Both the position numbers and the translations under genes were made by a program. From a candidate division WS6 bacterium OLB21 (GTDB lineage Bacteria; Patescibacteriota; Dojkabacteria; B142; OLB20), in NCBI GenBank assembly GCA_001567305.1, contig JYPD01000011.1:27546-91545 (forward strand): a stretch of 64,000 bases of DNA, in the 5' to 3' direction. The notes beneath the pieces were generated by a model, which had not been told where the DNA came from, ran no database searches, and saw nothing but the letters and a program-made list of their open reading frames with translations. Shown here one piece after another: positions 35,919 through 45,867 of this stretch (within the stretch, counting starts at the first letter, position 1; every line of letters begins with the position of its first letter).

Positions 35919-35942
35919 ATGCGCCGGCTTTCGCCGGCGCAT
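35919..35942. terminator. GC-rich palindromic hairpin between convergent genes
   Basis: ATGCGCCGGC and GCCGGCGCAT form a perfect 10-bp stem with loop TTTC, centred between two convergent stops. No T-tract on either side. It probably serves both directions. Confidence 0.6.
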
Positions 35943-35960
35943 CAATTACAAAAGCTTAAT

Positions 35961-36374
35961 TTATTTCATCATCTCTGCCAGATAGAGCAAAGGAATATAT
36001 GCTGATAGGAAATAGAAAGCAAATCCAACAAGCGATAATACTGTTATTGTTAAAACAGAAGCTATCCACCTAGATGCGGTTGCATTGCTGGCTGTATTAT
36101 TCATGTATCTGTAAGCAGCTAGAAATCCAATCACAACATAGGTTGCTGCAAGCACTAGCATTACCTGCATTGGTGTAGTAGGGGGTTCAACACCAAACTT
36201 TACATACAATCCTGCGGTTTTATTACCTACGGTGTAGAGGTGCAGTAATACTAAGGTTAAAACATAGCTCAGTGAATAAAACATCAGAAACACTTGCAGA
36301 GTCTTGATCATCGGATCAAGTTGCTTAACCTGTTTTACAGCTGGTTTGGCTTTTGCCTTCTTTTTTGTGGGCAT
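35961..36374 (-). CDS. Three-helix membrane protein with basic N-terminus
   Basis: A 137-residue protein. The N-terminus is Lys/Ala-rich (MPTKKKAKAKPAVKQVK) and cytoplasmic. Three hydrophobic helices follow (VFLMFYSLSYVLTLVLLHLY, VMLVLAATYVVIGFLAAY and VLTITVLSLVGFAFYFLSAY). No family is recognised. It lies downstream of a small single-helix gene in the same orientation with a 63-base gap. Confidence 0.6.
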   Translation of the reverse strand: MPTKKKAKAKPAVKQVKQLDPMIKTLQVFLMFYSLSYVLTLVLLHLYTVGNKTAGLYVKFGVEPPTTPMQVMLVLAATYVVIGFLAAYRYMNNTASNATASRWIASVLTITVLSLVGFAFYFLSAYIPLLYLAEMMK

Positions 36375-36437
36375 GTTTTAAAGAAAATAAATTATTAATA
36401 AACTTTAAACGAAAGTATTTGAGAGTGCAATACTGCT

Positions 36438-36830
36438 CTAGTCTCTGTCTGTCTCCCCAATTTCGGGGTAGCCTTCTACAGAGAAAGTGGGGGTTAAAAC
36501 AGTTGGTCTTATTTGAAATGTTTTCCCATCTTTGGCAATACAGATTGTCCCTTCTGCGGTTCGGACCAGTTTCCCATCATTCCTGCAACTTTCAATATCA
36601 GGGGTCGTTTGCTCAGTGGCTTGTGTCAGTTGTCTATCTGCAGTAATAAACTGTGTTGCTGCAAATATACTGACTGCAATTAATAGCATAACAACCGAAA
36701 TGGCAACAACTAGAAGGTAGGCAGCCTTTTGTCTTTGAAATAATTCTTTTTCTGGAATAAAGGTGTTGATCGCTGATCGAATCGCTTTCGATACATTATT
36801 GCGTCTGTTCGGAGAAGCTTTGATTACCAT
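36438..36830 (-). CDS. Single-helix membrane protein with Cys-containing outer domain
   Basis: From ATG 36830 (MVIKASPNRR): a basic cytoplasmic segment, one membrane helix (AAYLLVVAISVVMLLIAVS), then an ~80-residue extracytoplasmic part with two Cys (IESCRNDG and GTICIAKDG) that may form a disulfide. No family is recognised. It is divergent from the RND transporter gene; the 100-base gap holds the promoters. Confidence 0.55.
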   Translation of the reverse strand: MVIKASPNRRNNVSKAIRSAINTFIPEKELFQRQKAAYLLVVAISVVMLLIAVSIFAATQFITADRQLTQATEQTTPDIESCRNDGKLVRTAEGTICIAKDGKTFQIRPTVLTPTFSVEGYPEIGETDRD

Positions 36831-36931
36831 AATAAAGCATAGCAATTACTATCCCTTCTGTAAAATAAAAAAGTTAAGGAATAATCAGACATAATCGTGT
36901 TATACTTTCTGCTGTCTTAAAAAAGAATATA

Positions 36932-39615
36932 ATGAAAAACGATTCAATCTTTGCGAAAATTAGTACAGCTTTTGTTGGCAGATATCGACTCACAATACTT
37001 GCCTTTATTGGAATATTTGTACTTGGTGTGGTCTCATATGCAGTTCTCCTTAAAAGAGAAGGATTCCCAGCAATAGCCATTCCAGCAGCATTCGTTCAAG
37101 TTAATTATTTCGTTAACGATGCTACACTTGTAGATCAAGAAATTACAATTCCAATTGAATCGGTATTAGTAAATATTGAGGGTGTAGAAAAAGTTAACTC
37201 ATTCACAACAGATAATTTCGCCAGATTTACCGTAAGGTTTGCAGATGGCTTTACATCTGAAACCGGATCTGAAAAGCTAAAGAATGTTATTGCCAGAGAT
37301 GCTAGTCTTCCAGACTCTGCTGCTGTAATATACCAAGTAATAAATGCCGCAGCTATTGATGGCAGAAACGATCTACTACTTTCTGTCGGTGGCGATTTCA
37401 ATTTAGACGAGCTCACTAGCAAGGCAGAACTAATCCGTGATGCACTCGCAAATAATCCTCTACTTACCAAGCAGAGGTTCAGTACCTTACTGCCAAAAAC
37501 ATTAATCCATTCAATGGCGAAGAGGTAGAAATTGTCACAGGTTTTAACCGTATTGGCTCTCAAGTTGATGGCGAACTTGTGTTTTATCCAGCTATTAGTA
37601 TAGGTGTTAATAAAAAATTCAATGACACAGGTACACTTGAACTATCAAATGCCGTTAGGTCAGAGGTAGAAAAGCTCATCGAAGATGACAAATTGGAAGG
37701 AGTCATTATTCCTACGGAGGTGACTTCGCAGACGGCCTTCTTAAACAAATTGGATCACTTGAATCTAATGTTATTACAGGGCTATTGGCTGTTATTGTTG
37801 TTCTTGTTCTTTTCATTAACTGGAGAGCGGCAATTGTCACTGCGATTTTTATTCCCACAGTATTAGCTGCAACATTCGTAGGTCTTTATGTTATTGGTTA
37901 CAGTTTAAATGTCTTATCACTCTTCGCTTTAATTCTGGTACTAGGTCTTTTTGTCGATGATGGTATTGTTATTGTAGAGGCGATCGATGCAGAAAAAAAG
38001 AAAGGTGTAAAGGGAGTAAAGGCCGTCTCCAACGCTTTAAATTCTGTTGGTCTAGCGGATGTTTCAGGAACAGTAACTACATTGTTAGTTTTTCTGCCAA
38101 TGGCAGCGATATCTGGAATCCTGGGCGAATTTATTAGGCTAATTCCAATTACAGTTATATTAGCTCTTTCACTTTCGTTAATTATTGCTTTAACAATTGT
38201 TCCTTTGCTTTCTCAGATTATGCTGGTCGGAAAAACCAAGTCAAAAAGTGCACTCAGTAAAACAGCTCACCTAATATTTTATGGGTTCAGTGATCTTATT
38301 CTTAAACTTGGTAAATTAACGGGTAGCTTTGTTCGCTTCTATTTGGCAACTCCGGTCTTAACGATAATTGTTATGGTTATTGCCTTACTGTCCGTGGCTT
38401 TAGGCATTAACTATGCAGGTATGCTTAAATTCTCTATCTTTCCCACTCCTAAAGATACAGATAGTATGCTGATAACTATTTCTTATCCAGAGCAAACATC
38501 TATCGACGCTGCAGAAACAATTGCAATAGATGCCGAAGCACAAATCAAACAAGTTGCTTCTGCAGATATCGAAAAGATAACTTACCTTAGGTCAAATGCA
38601 TCTTCAGCAATAATGATTGTCGATCTAACACCAGTTGGAACTAGAGACACCGCAGAAGTAATTGCAGAAAGACTTGACGACTTATTCTCTCAGCTTGACG
38701 GTGCTGATTTCAAAGTAGAGCTTTCTAGTGCCGGACCACCAAGTAGTGACTATCCATTCGCTATGCAAATCTTTTCCGATGATCAAGAAGTTCTTACTCT
38801 TGCATCAGCTAAATTGGCAGATTTCATCAAAGAATATGATCTCGAAACAAATTCTGTTACAGATGTAAAAGTCGACAATCTATCTTTGCTTGCAAAAATC
38901 GATGGCAGAAGGTTTGTAGAAGTTAAAGCCAGACTATCTGATTCTGAAAATTCAGCCTCACTTGTAGAACTACAAGATGCAGTTGTTGCAGAATATAACG
39001 AAAACAATCTTTCCGATCTTGGTCTTACTGCCAATTCATTAGAATTTGATTTTGGGCAGGAATCGGAAAACCTATCCTCATTCGGATCGGCTTTACTGGC
39101 TATGTTACTCGCCCTCCTAATTATGTATGGATTATTAGTTCTTCAGTTTAATTCTTTCCTGCAGCCGTTTCTTGTCTTTCTTGCTATTCCTTTCAGTTTC
39201 GCAGGACTATTCTTTGGCCTTTACACAACCAACAACCCACTCAGTTTCTTTGTAGTTATTGGCATGACCGGTCTTATAGGTATTGTTGTTAATAACACAA
39301 TCATGCTGTTGGATTATGCTAACCAAATGATTAAAAAGCGGGGCGTCAGCGAAAGAAGCAATATCCGAAGCTGTGGCTGTTAGATTCCGCCCTCTGCTTG
39401 CCACTTCTGTTACTACTTTGGCAGGACTTCTTCCACTTGCACTCAGTGATCCTTTCTGGGAGCCATTATCCTTAACAATTATATTTGGATTGATGTCCAG
39501 CACAGCTCTTGTAATTACAACTTTCCCAGCATTTTTTGCTGCCGCAGAATGGTTAAGAGCTCTCAAGCGAAGTCTCTTCAAGCGAACCGGCGTGTCGTCA
39601 CTTTTACAAAATTAA
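36932..39615 (+). CDS. RND-superfamily efflux transporter (three frameshifts)
   Basis: Reconstructed as ~894 residues, shorter than AcrB (~1050). The N-terminal helix is ILAFIGIFVLGVVSYAVLLK, then porter-domain strands with the periplasmic opening PAAFVQVNYFVNDATLVDQE. The helices include ALILVLGLFVDDGIVIVEAI, with the acidic pair of helix 4 (DD) used in proton relay, and late FVVIGMTGLIGIVVNNTIML. Frame breaks: near 37471-37477 (one base missing), near 37705-37714 (one missing; VIIP then YGGDFADGLL), and G4 at 39340-39343 (one extra; KKRASAKEAISEAV). No membrane-fusion or outer-membrane partner gene is nearby, so it probably acts alone in a single membrane, or exports a lipid or peptide. Confidence 0.8.
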
Positions 39616-39630
39616 TAGGTATAGTAACCA

Positions 39631-39659
39631 TTGACAATTAGGTATACAGGGTATACACT
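39631..39659 (+). promoter_or_regulatory. lexA promoter with overlapping dyad operator
   Basis: -35 TTGACA at 39631-39636, 17-base spacer, -10 TACACT at 39654-39659. Between and over the -10 lies the dyad GTATAC-AGG-GTATAC (39642-39656), a likely LexA operator for autorepression. The form differs from the E. coli (CTG-N10-CAG) and Bacillus SOS boxes. Confidence 0.65.
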
Positions 39660-39683
39660 AGTTAAAACTATTACATACTAATT

Positions 39684-40319
39684 ATGGCTCCACACCTGAC
39701 ACCGGCGCAGTCTACTGTGCTTAAGTATATTAAAAACCATATTCTGGCCAGAGGTTATGCGCCAACTTTGTCTGAACTGCAAATCTCGCTTGGGGGTATT
39801 ACTAAAAGAGCTGTGGTTAAACATCTCGAGGCACTAGAACGAAAAGGCCATATTCTCAGATCCAGCAAACCCAGGGGTATAACTTTAGTAGAAGATACCG
39901 GCAGTCCAGTAATGAGCATGAATATTCTCGGTTATGCCAATGCTGGTGCACCTTTAGTTTATGCAGAAGAACAAAAAATTGGCGTACTGCGTATAGATAA
40001 AAGTCTGCTTCCTGTAACAAAAAATGTATTTGCGCTAATCATTAAAGGTGACTCTATGAATAGGCGCAAGCTTAACGGTATACCATTATCCAACGGCAAT
40101 TATGCCATTGTTGCCAACAATCAAGAAGTTCGCAATGGTGATGTTGTTTTAGCAATTATAGATGGTTGTGCCACCATAAAATCTTACCGTCACGATGGCC
40201 GAATGGTGGTTCTTTATCCAGAATCCACCAATTCTTTACACAGACCTATATACCTAAGCAGTGATAACGAAGCGAGCATTTATGGCAAAGTAATCTCGGT
40301 TTTGCGTAATCCGGTTTAA
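39684..40319 (+). CDS. lexA: LexA repressor
   Basis: A 211-residue LexA. The N-terminal winged helix (residues 1-65, TLSELQISLGGITKRAVVKH) is followed by the self-cleavage site Ala87-Gly88 (YANAGAP), the catalytic Ser124 (KGDSMNR) and Lys166 (ATIKSYR). It should repress SOS genes and cut itself when stimulated by RecA filaments. It heads a cluster with umuD- and umuC-like genes. The promoter dyad upstream and the half-site before umuD suggest that it controls the whole cluster. Confidence 0.92.
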   Translation: MAPHLTPAQSTVLKYIKNHILARGYAPTLSELQISLGGITKRAVVKHLEALERKGHILRSSKPRGITLVEDTGSPVMSMNILGYANAGAPLVYAEEQKIGVLRIDKSLLPVTKNVFALIIKGDSMNRRKLNGIPLSNGNYAIVANNQEVRNGDVVLAIIDGCATIKSYRHDGRMVVLYPESTNSLHRPIYLSSDNEASIYGKVISVLRNPV

Positions 40320-40330
40320 TAGCGTATACA
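40302..40330 (+). promoter_or_regulatory. Promoter of the umuDC genes with GTATAC half-site
   Basis: TTGCGT (40302-40307), 17-base spacer, TATACA (40325-40330). The -10 is embedded in GTATAC (40324-40329), the same half-site as in the lexA operator; the second half is poorly matched. The -35 lies inside the end of lexA. Confidence 0.5.
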
Positions 40331-40337
40331 TCAAATT

Positions 40338-40658
40338 ATGTCCGTAACAACATCTCCGGTTGGGTTTGCTTCACCGGCAGAAGATGTAATGGAGCGCAGT
40401 CTCGATTTACACGAACTGCTGGTAAAGCACCCTGCTGCCACTTTCTTTGTGCGTGTTAGTGGCAATCAATTAGCAGTAAAGGGAATCTTCACAGACGATA
40501 TTCTTATCGTAGATAGATCCCTAAAACCTACGATTAATTCTTTGATAGTAGCTATTATCGAGGGTGACTTTGTACTTGGCTATTTTAATTCATTTTCTAA
40601 AAAAGATAATCTCGAAGTGTGGGGAGTTGTGGTTTCGCTTATCAGGGAGAATCTATAA
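40338..40658 (+). CDS. umuD: UmuD-like protein lacking both catalytic residues
   Basis: A 106-residue protein clearly of the UmuD fold: GFASPAEDV at the cleavage-site region (residues 9-17), FFVRVSG, then GIFTDDILIVDRSLKP. The motif GDSM of the family is GNQL (residues 42-45), so the catalytic Ser is Gln44. In the later FTVKRL segment the catalytic Lys is replaced by Gly81 (FVLGYF). It therefore cannot cleave itself by the known Ser-Lys mechanism. The N-terminus is also short. It may act directly as a ready-made UmuD'-like partner for the polymerase encoded next, 2 bases downstream. Confidence 0.8.
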   Translation: MSVTTSPVGFASPAEDVMERSLDLHELLVKHPAATFFVRVSGNQLAVKGIFTDDILIVDRSLKPTINSLIVAIIEGDFVLGYFNSFSKKDNLEVWGVVVSLIRENL

Positions 40659-40660
40659 AA

Positions 40661-41937
40661 ATGATTGCCGTAGTTGATTGCAACAATTTTTTGTCTCCTG
40701 TGAGTTAGTTTTTCACCCAGAGCTTAAAGGGCATCCCGTTATGGTTGCATCAAACAATGACGGATGCATTGTTGCCCGTTCGCCCGAAGTTAAGGCCTTG
40801 GGGATCCCAATGGGAGCACCTGCATATCAATGGAAGGATTTGATCAGGCAGCATGACATCAAAATATTTTCAGGCAATTTTGCTCTTTACGGAGATCTAT
40901 CCAAGCGAGTAATGCAGATTCTTCTGCAAGCTGCTCCTACAGTAGAGATATATTCGATAGATGAAGCCTTCTTAGAATTTCCATCTTTGACAAACGAAAT
41001 GATCATCTCTATTTGTAAAAACCTAAGAAGTCGGTTATTACAGAGTACAGGCATCCCTGTAAGTATTGGTATCGGAAAAACAAAAACATTGGCCAAGATT
41101 GCCGTCGAGATAGCAAAAAAGAATTCTGAATTTCAGGGCGTGTTTTCTGCCGAAAGCGACAAATTTGATTCATTTCTTGCTCATATGCCAACCTCTGACA
41201 TCTGGGGCATCGGTCGCAAATTGAGCGAACGCCTAAAGTGTTTTGGTATCTATACGGCTAAAGATCTCAAACAAGCTCAGGACATAATTATCAGAAAATG
41301 CACGCATCTCCCCGGAATTCGTACCACATATGAATTACGAGGTATTAAATGCATAGAACTGCAAACTGCCCATTCTTCGCGTAAAGGCATAACAGCTTCT
41401 CGTTCATTTGGTCATCCTGTATCTACTTATACCGAAATGGCTGAAGCGATTGCTCTTTATACAACCAGAGCCGCCGAAAGACTGCGTTCTGATAAATCAA
41501 TTGCATCTTGGATACAAATCTGCATCGTTACCAATTATTTTCGTAAAGATCAAAAACAATATGTCGGATTTGACTCGGGACTTCTGCTTCAGCCAACAGC
41601 AGTTACTTCAGAAATAATTAAAACAGCTCATATATTATTAAAGCGTATCTTTAAAGAAGGATTCATATATAAAAAGGCTATTGTCAACTTGGGCGGAATC
41701 ACTCCGGCATCTCAGCAACAAATAAGTATGCTCGCAGACATAAAAACCTCCCAGCGTCTTTCAAGACTAATGACGGCAGTAGATAAAATCAACAGGAAGG
41801 CAGGACGAAACAAAATCCATTATGCGTCTTGCGGTATATTAAAAAAGAAAAGTTGGCATCCAAAATCAGAAATGCTTTCGCGAAGGTATACAACAAGTTG
41901 GCAAGAACTGCCGGTCGTAAAAGCAATCTATAGCTAA
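40661..41937 (+). CDS. umuC: UmuC, Y-family translesion DNA polymerase subunit (frameshifted at start)
   Basis: ATG 40661 reads MIAVVDCNN and then breaks in T6 at 40687-40692; with seven Ts it continues NNFFVSCELVF, the conserved first catalytic Asp region. Other motifs are NNDGCIVARSPEVKALGIPMG, YSIDEAFLEF (catalytic Asp-Glu) and SIGIGKTKTLAKIA, with HhH-like helices after ~170 and a little-finger domain beginning near residue 240 (SRSFGHPV). With the UmuD-like protein it would form a Pol V-like mutagenic bypass polymerase under LexA control. Its stop overlaps the convergent gene by 4 bases. Confidence 0.9.
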
Positions 41938-43457
41938 TCAGTTTGCAAAGATAAATAAGCTTTGCCTAAATAATCGATCAAGACAGAAGCGCTAAGTGCC
42001 TGAACACCAATTTCTTTAGCAGCAATGTCGGCAGCTCTTCCATGAAGATACACTCCAAGTATAGCTGCCTCAGCGGTGGGCAAGCCCTGTGCAATTAAAC
42101 TGGCAATGATTCCGGTTAAAACATCTCCAGTCCCAGCAGTAGCCAAGCCGCTGTTTCCAGATGAATTGAAATGTATGCTGCCGTCAGGTGTGGCGACAGC
42201 AGTGTACTTGCCTTTTAGGACAACAGTAATCCCGTGTGAGATGACAAATCCCTGCAATGTTTCGAGCATCTCAATACTATCTTCCCAGTCACCTGTGAGT
42301 CTTTTGAACTCCCCGTGATGCGGTGTAATGACAGTATTCGGCGGAAGCATATCCAGCATACTTTCGTTTTCGGAAAGAATGTTGAGTGCATCTGCGTCCA
42401 GTACAAGATTTGTTTTGAGATTGCACTGTCCAAGAAATGAATCTAAGGCCTGAACCACATCATCATGGGTGCTAATCCCGGGGCCAATTGCAAAGGCATC
42501 GAATTTTTTATCAAAAGGTATGTTAGAAAGGTGGTCTTGTTTACGATCGGCTATATACATTGATTCAGGAATATATACTTGCAGGGCTGTGACAATACCT
42601 TCGGGTATGTTTGCAGTGACGAGTCCGCATCCTGCAACAAGAGCAGATTTTGTTGCCAGCAAAGCTGCCCCTGAATAACCGCGACTTCCGGCCGCAATCA
42701 GTACATGTCCCAGTTTATGCTTATAGGTAAAATCGTCTCGTTTGATCTTTCGTAATAACTTATTCGCAATTTCTTCGGTTGTATAATGAAAAGGTGATTC
42801 AAGAGATTCTATGTATTTGTAATCTAGACCGATTGAATCAATGTTCCAGTCACCGAGGTAGTCCGCAGATTCCTTAAGTAGAAAACTAACCCTTGGTCTT
42901 TCGAGAACTACAGTTTCATCTGCTTTAATACAGGCATCTTCAACCAGCATCTCGCCCGGCAGTCCACTTGGAACATCTATGGCCAGAACAAATGCCTCAG
43001 ATTTGTTAATTTTGTTAACTACTTTTCCAAGTAGGGACTTATTATCTATAGCCCTACTTAAGCCACTTCCAATTAATGCATCGACAATCAGATCATCCTT
43101 TTTCAGGGTTGGGAATGTTTTAATGTCACTGACTTCGTAAATCGGAATAGTTTGCAGTTTTCTTAGGTCGCTTGTAAGTTGATTTCGAAGCTCGCTAGAG
43201 CTGTTTCCTGTCTTTACTAAATAGACCCTGGGATCATATCCCTTTTTGCTTAACAGTAAAGCAGTTGCTAACCCGTCGGCGCCATTATCTCCGTTTCCGC
43301 AAAAAACATATATCCTGCTATCTTTCTTTAGCTTCTTAATTAGTCTTTTGAATGTCGCCTGAGCTGCGTTGGCTACGAGATGAGCTTTACTTAGAACTCC
43401 AGACTCGATTGTTGCCTGCTCGGCATCTTTTAGTTGCTGGCTGCTGATAATTTTCAT
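41934..43457 (-). CDS. nnr: Bifunctional NAD(P)HX epimerase/dehydratase
   Basis: It repairs hydrated NADH and NADPH. The N-terminal YjeF_N epimerase domain (residues ~1-200) holds YVFCGNGDNGADGL and IDVPSGLPGE. The C-terminal carbohydrate-kinase-like dehydratase domain holds GHVLIAAGSRGYSGAALL, VLDADALNIL, VITPHHGEFKRL and GTGDVLTGIIASL, with the catalytic Asp. ATG 43457 (MKIISSQQLKDAE) is chosen over an upstream in-frame start at 43508 because the domain begins there. It is divergent from the flavoprotein gene, with the promoters in the 53 bases between. Confidence 0.92.
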   Translation of the reverse strand: MKIISSQQLKDAEQATIESGVLSKAHLVANAAQATFKRLIKKLKKDSRIYVFCGNGDNGADGLATALLLSKKGYDPRVYLVKTGNSSSELRNQLTSDLRKLQTIPIYEVSDIKTFPTLKKDDLIVDALIGSGLSRAIDNKSLLGKVVNKINKSEAFVLAIDVPSGLPGEMLVEDACIKADETVVLERPRVSFLLKESADYLGDWNIDSIGLDYKYIESLESPFHYTTEEIANKLLRKIKRDDFTYKHKLGHVLIAAGSRGYSGAALLATKSALVAGCGLVTANIPEGIVTALQVYIPESMYIADRKQDHLSNIPFDKKFDAFAIGPGISTHDDVVQALDSFLGQCNLKTNLVLDADALNILSENESMLDMLPPNTVITPHHGEFKRLTGDWEDSIEMLETLQGFVISHGITVVLKGKYTAVATPDGSIHFNSSGNSGLATAGTGDVLTGIIASLIAQGLPTAEAAILGVYLHGRAADIAAKEIGVQALSASVLIDYLGKAYLSLQTD

Positions 43458-43510
43458 AGCTACATTGTATGTTAAGCGAAAGCAAAGCACAAAAGTTGTA
43501 TAATGCATTC

Positions 43511-44777
43511 ATGAATAATCAGAAAACAATAGTTATAGTTGGAGGCGGAGCTGCAGGTATTATGGCAGCGCTTAGTGTTCGCAAACATCATCCTCAAGAT
43601 AAAATAATAATTCTGGATAGGACCTTTGCTTTGGGGCGAAAGATATTAGTTTGTGGAGCTGGTCGTTGCAATATAACAAACATCAATTTAGAACACGACC
43701 CTGCAAAGCATTACTACGGAGCGAGTCCTGATTTTATAAATTCGGTATTTGAACAATTCGCTTATGCAGATATTTCAAATTTCTTCCACGAACTTGGCAT
43801 TAATCTATATGTCGAACAAAAAAAAAGGATAGGCAAATTGTTCCCCACCACAAATCGAGCAGATACTGTTACTGAGATTCTTTATGATGAACTTGAACAT
43901 CAGCGGGTTGAAGTACGAACAAACTGTGAAGTAAAACAAATAACTAAAGTTAATACAATTTTTAACTTGCTTGCTTACTATGAAGGAAAGCTATTAGAAA
44001 TCAAAGCCGATTATGTCATTCTTGCCGCCGGGGGTAGAACATATCCTGCTCTAGGAGCTGATGGAAGTGGATATAATCTGGCAAGATCTCTTGGGCATAA
44101 TATTATTGAGCCTGTACCTTCAGCTCTACCGTTAGAAGCCAAGAATAACCTTTCACAACATCTTCAAGGCATTAGAATGGAATTAAATGTATCTGCCGAA
44201 ATCAATGGAGAAATCAAAAAGAGCAGCACAGACGAGGTTATGTTTACTAATTATGGTTTAAGCGGACCAGCGGTACTAAATGTTAGTAGAGAGATTTCGA
44301 TTCATCTTAATCGCAATAAACAAATCGAAGCTTATGTTTATTTAAATGCCTTCCCAATGCTAACAGTTAAGCAGGTTAACGATCTATTAACGGCTAGGTG
44401 GAATAAGAAACCGAATCAGTCTGTAGTAAAAAGTCTATACGGACTGTTTCCAAACAAAGTTGCACTGGCATATGTTAAAGAGTCGGGTATATCAGAGACT
44501 GCTTCTTCAAAAGATATTTCTACTGAACAGAAAAGAAAAATTAATCAAAATCCTAACAAATTACAAAATAAAAGTGCAAGCAACACGAGGCTGGAACGAA
44601 GCAGAGTTTACTGCAGGAGGAGTAGATACTTCAGAAGTTATGTCAACCAGTCTGCAATCAAAGCTTGTTTCGGGTTTGTATTTCTGTGGAGAAATACTCA
44701 ATGTAGATGGTGATGTCGGTGGCTTTAATCTTTCTTGGGCATGGTCGTCTGGTCATGTCGCCGGTAAACTGCAATGA
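43511..44777 (+). CDS. BaiN/HI0933-family FAD-dependent oxidoreductase (frameshifted)
   Basis: Start ATG 43511. FAD-binding Rossmann motif VIVGGGAAGIMAAL; family signatures ALGRKILVCGAGRCNITN, GKLFPTTNRADTV and LAAGGRTYPALGADGSGY. Near the C-terminus the frame breaks in A4 at 44570-44573; with three As it reads KVQATRGWNEAEFTAGGVDT and ends LNVDGDVGGFNLSWAWSSG, the expected closing motif. The total is ~422 residues. The family reduces diverse substrates with NAD(P)H; the physiological one is unknown. Confidence 0.88.
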
Positions 44778-44835
44778 ACTTCTTGACAATGCAAATATCA
44801 TAAATATATCCTGTTGGCGGTTAGTTCACTTTTTT

Positions 44836-45816
44836 ATGCTAATAGATGATACAGACTTAACAAATAGTCCGTTACAGCCAGAAGCTTTAAATAAAGCACA
44901 AACTGAGAGGTTGATACGCGAAAGATCTCGTTATGCAACCGAACTTGTAACGACAGGTATTCTCGACGGTACTTTGCATCTAACAACTCTGTATGGAGTT
45001 ATGGGCGGGAGAAAGACCGGAACCTTAGCTGATATTGTTTCAGGGCTTCGTTCAAATAGTCGATCTGTGCATATTTACCAGCCTAAAGGGATCAATAGAG
45101 GTGGTCTTAATGATGATCAAGTCTGGAGAAGAGATGGGGAAGCAATCACAGGCAATGTTGCTGGTGCAGATAGCCTTTTGCCAATAATTAGTAATATTAA
45201 ATCAAGGGTTATCGAGCCCGGTGCAGTTATATCACTTGTGGAGGCACAATTTATTGATTCTGACCCAGATAATATCGCTGCCTTTTTGGATATTGCTAAA
45301 CAAATGCAGCATCCTGTTATCGTAGATGCTTTGGGCTCCTGGTTTGATGGTTTACCTGTTGGAGTGTGCGGTGATTATATCCAACGATCAAATTTAGCCA
45401 TTCCGTTTCAAGGCTGGGACGATCTTGACCATAGTCGATTCGCTGATTGTACATTGCGTCTTGTAGGAATTACTCCAAACGGTGATGTTATCGACCCGCA
45501 CACAGAAGATACTTATTATCGCGGACTAACACAACCAGAACGAATAGACCTAGTGAACAAGGTTAGAGAAGTTTACCAAGATAGGTTACTACTAAATAAT
45601 CCCGATGGATATCAAGGTGTGTGTTATGGACTACCTTCTTATACCAGAGATGCAAGGTTTGCCCCTGGTGCAGGTAGATATCGCAGTGCTTCTATAGATA
45701 ACTGGCGTCAACTATACGATTTCACTGGGACTCCAATTACAACAAATGTGCAACCAATAAAAGAAGTCTTCTCCGGAGAGAATATTCTCAATTGGCAGAC
45801 CGTAGGTTTTGATTGA
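44836..45816 (+). CDS. Thymidine-kinase-like P-loop protein with altered loop
   Basis: ATG 44836 is chosen; an earlier in-frame start would overlap the flavoprotein. The P-loop-like GVMGGRKTGTL departs from the thymidine kinase GxxxSGKT by an Arg. VISLVEAQFIDSD matches the EAQF region of TK1-type kinases and VIVDALGSWFDGLPV their following strand and loop. At ~326 residues it is longer than TK1 enzymes (~200), with extra N- and C-terminal parts. It might phosphorylate a deoxynucleoside or have become regulatory. No zinc-ribbon Cys set is evident. Confidence 0.5.
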   Translation: MLIDDTDLTNSPLQPEALNKAQTERLIRERSRYATELVTTGILDGTLHLTTLYGVMGGRKTGTLADIVSGLRSNSRSVHIYQPKGINRGGLNDDQVWRRDGEAITGNVAGADSLLPIISNIKSRVIEPGAVISLVEAQFIDSDPDNIAAFLDIAKQMQHPVIVDALGSWFDGLPVGVCGDYIQRSNLAIPFQGWDDLDHSRFADCTLRLVGITPNGDVIDPHTEDTYYRGLTQPERIDLVNKVREVYQDRLLLNNPDGYQGVCYGLPSYTRDARFAPGAGRYRSASIDNWRQLYDFTGTPITTNVQPIKEVFSGENILNWQTVGFD

Positions 45817-45841
45817 CACGCAAAGTTTAGGTAACTATTAT
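45813..45841 (+). promoter_or_regulatory. Strong promoter of the cohesin/dockerin operon
   Basis: TTGACA (45813-45818), 17-base spacer, TATTAT (45836-45841). The -35 overlaps the stop codon of the preceding gene. The transcript should begin near 45848, about 20 bases before the TTG start codon. Confidence 0.7.
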
Positions 45842-45867
45842 CAAGTTAATAGTTATAACAACTTCCC

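Noticed and set aside
37579..37866. Several small membrane-protein genes in the 37-39.6 kb region.
   Set aside because: In order and frame-corrected they form one RND transporter with continuous homology.
44460..44777. A separate gene overlapping the end of the flavoprotein.
   Set aside because: Its product is the expected C-terminus of the BaiN-like protein; a one-base error in an A4 run joins them.
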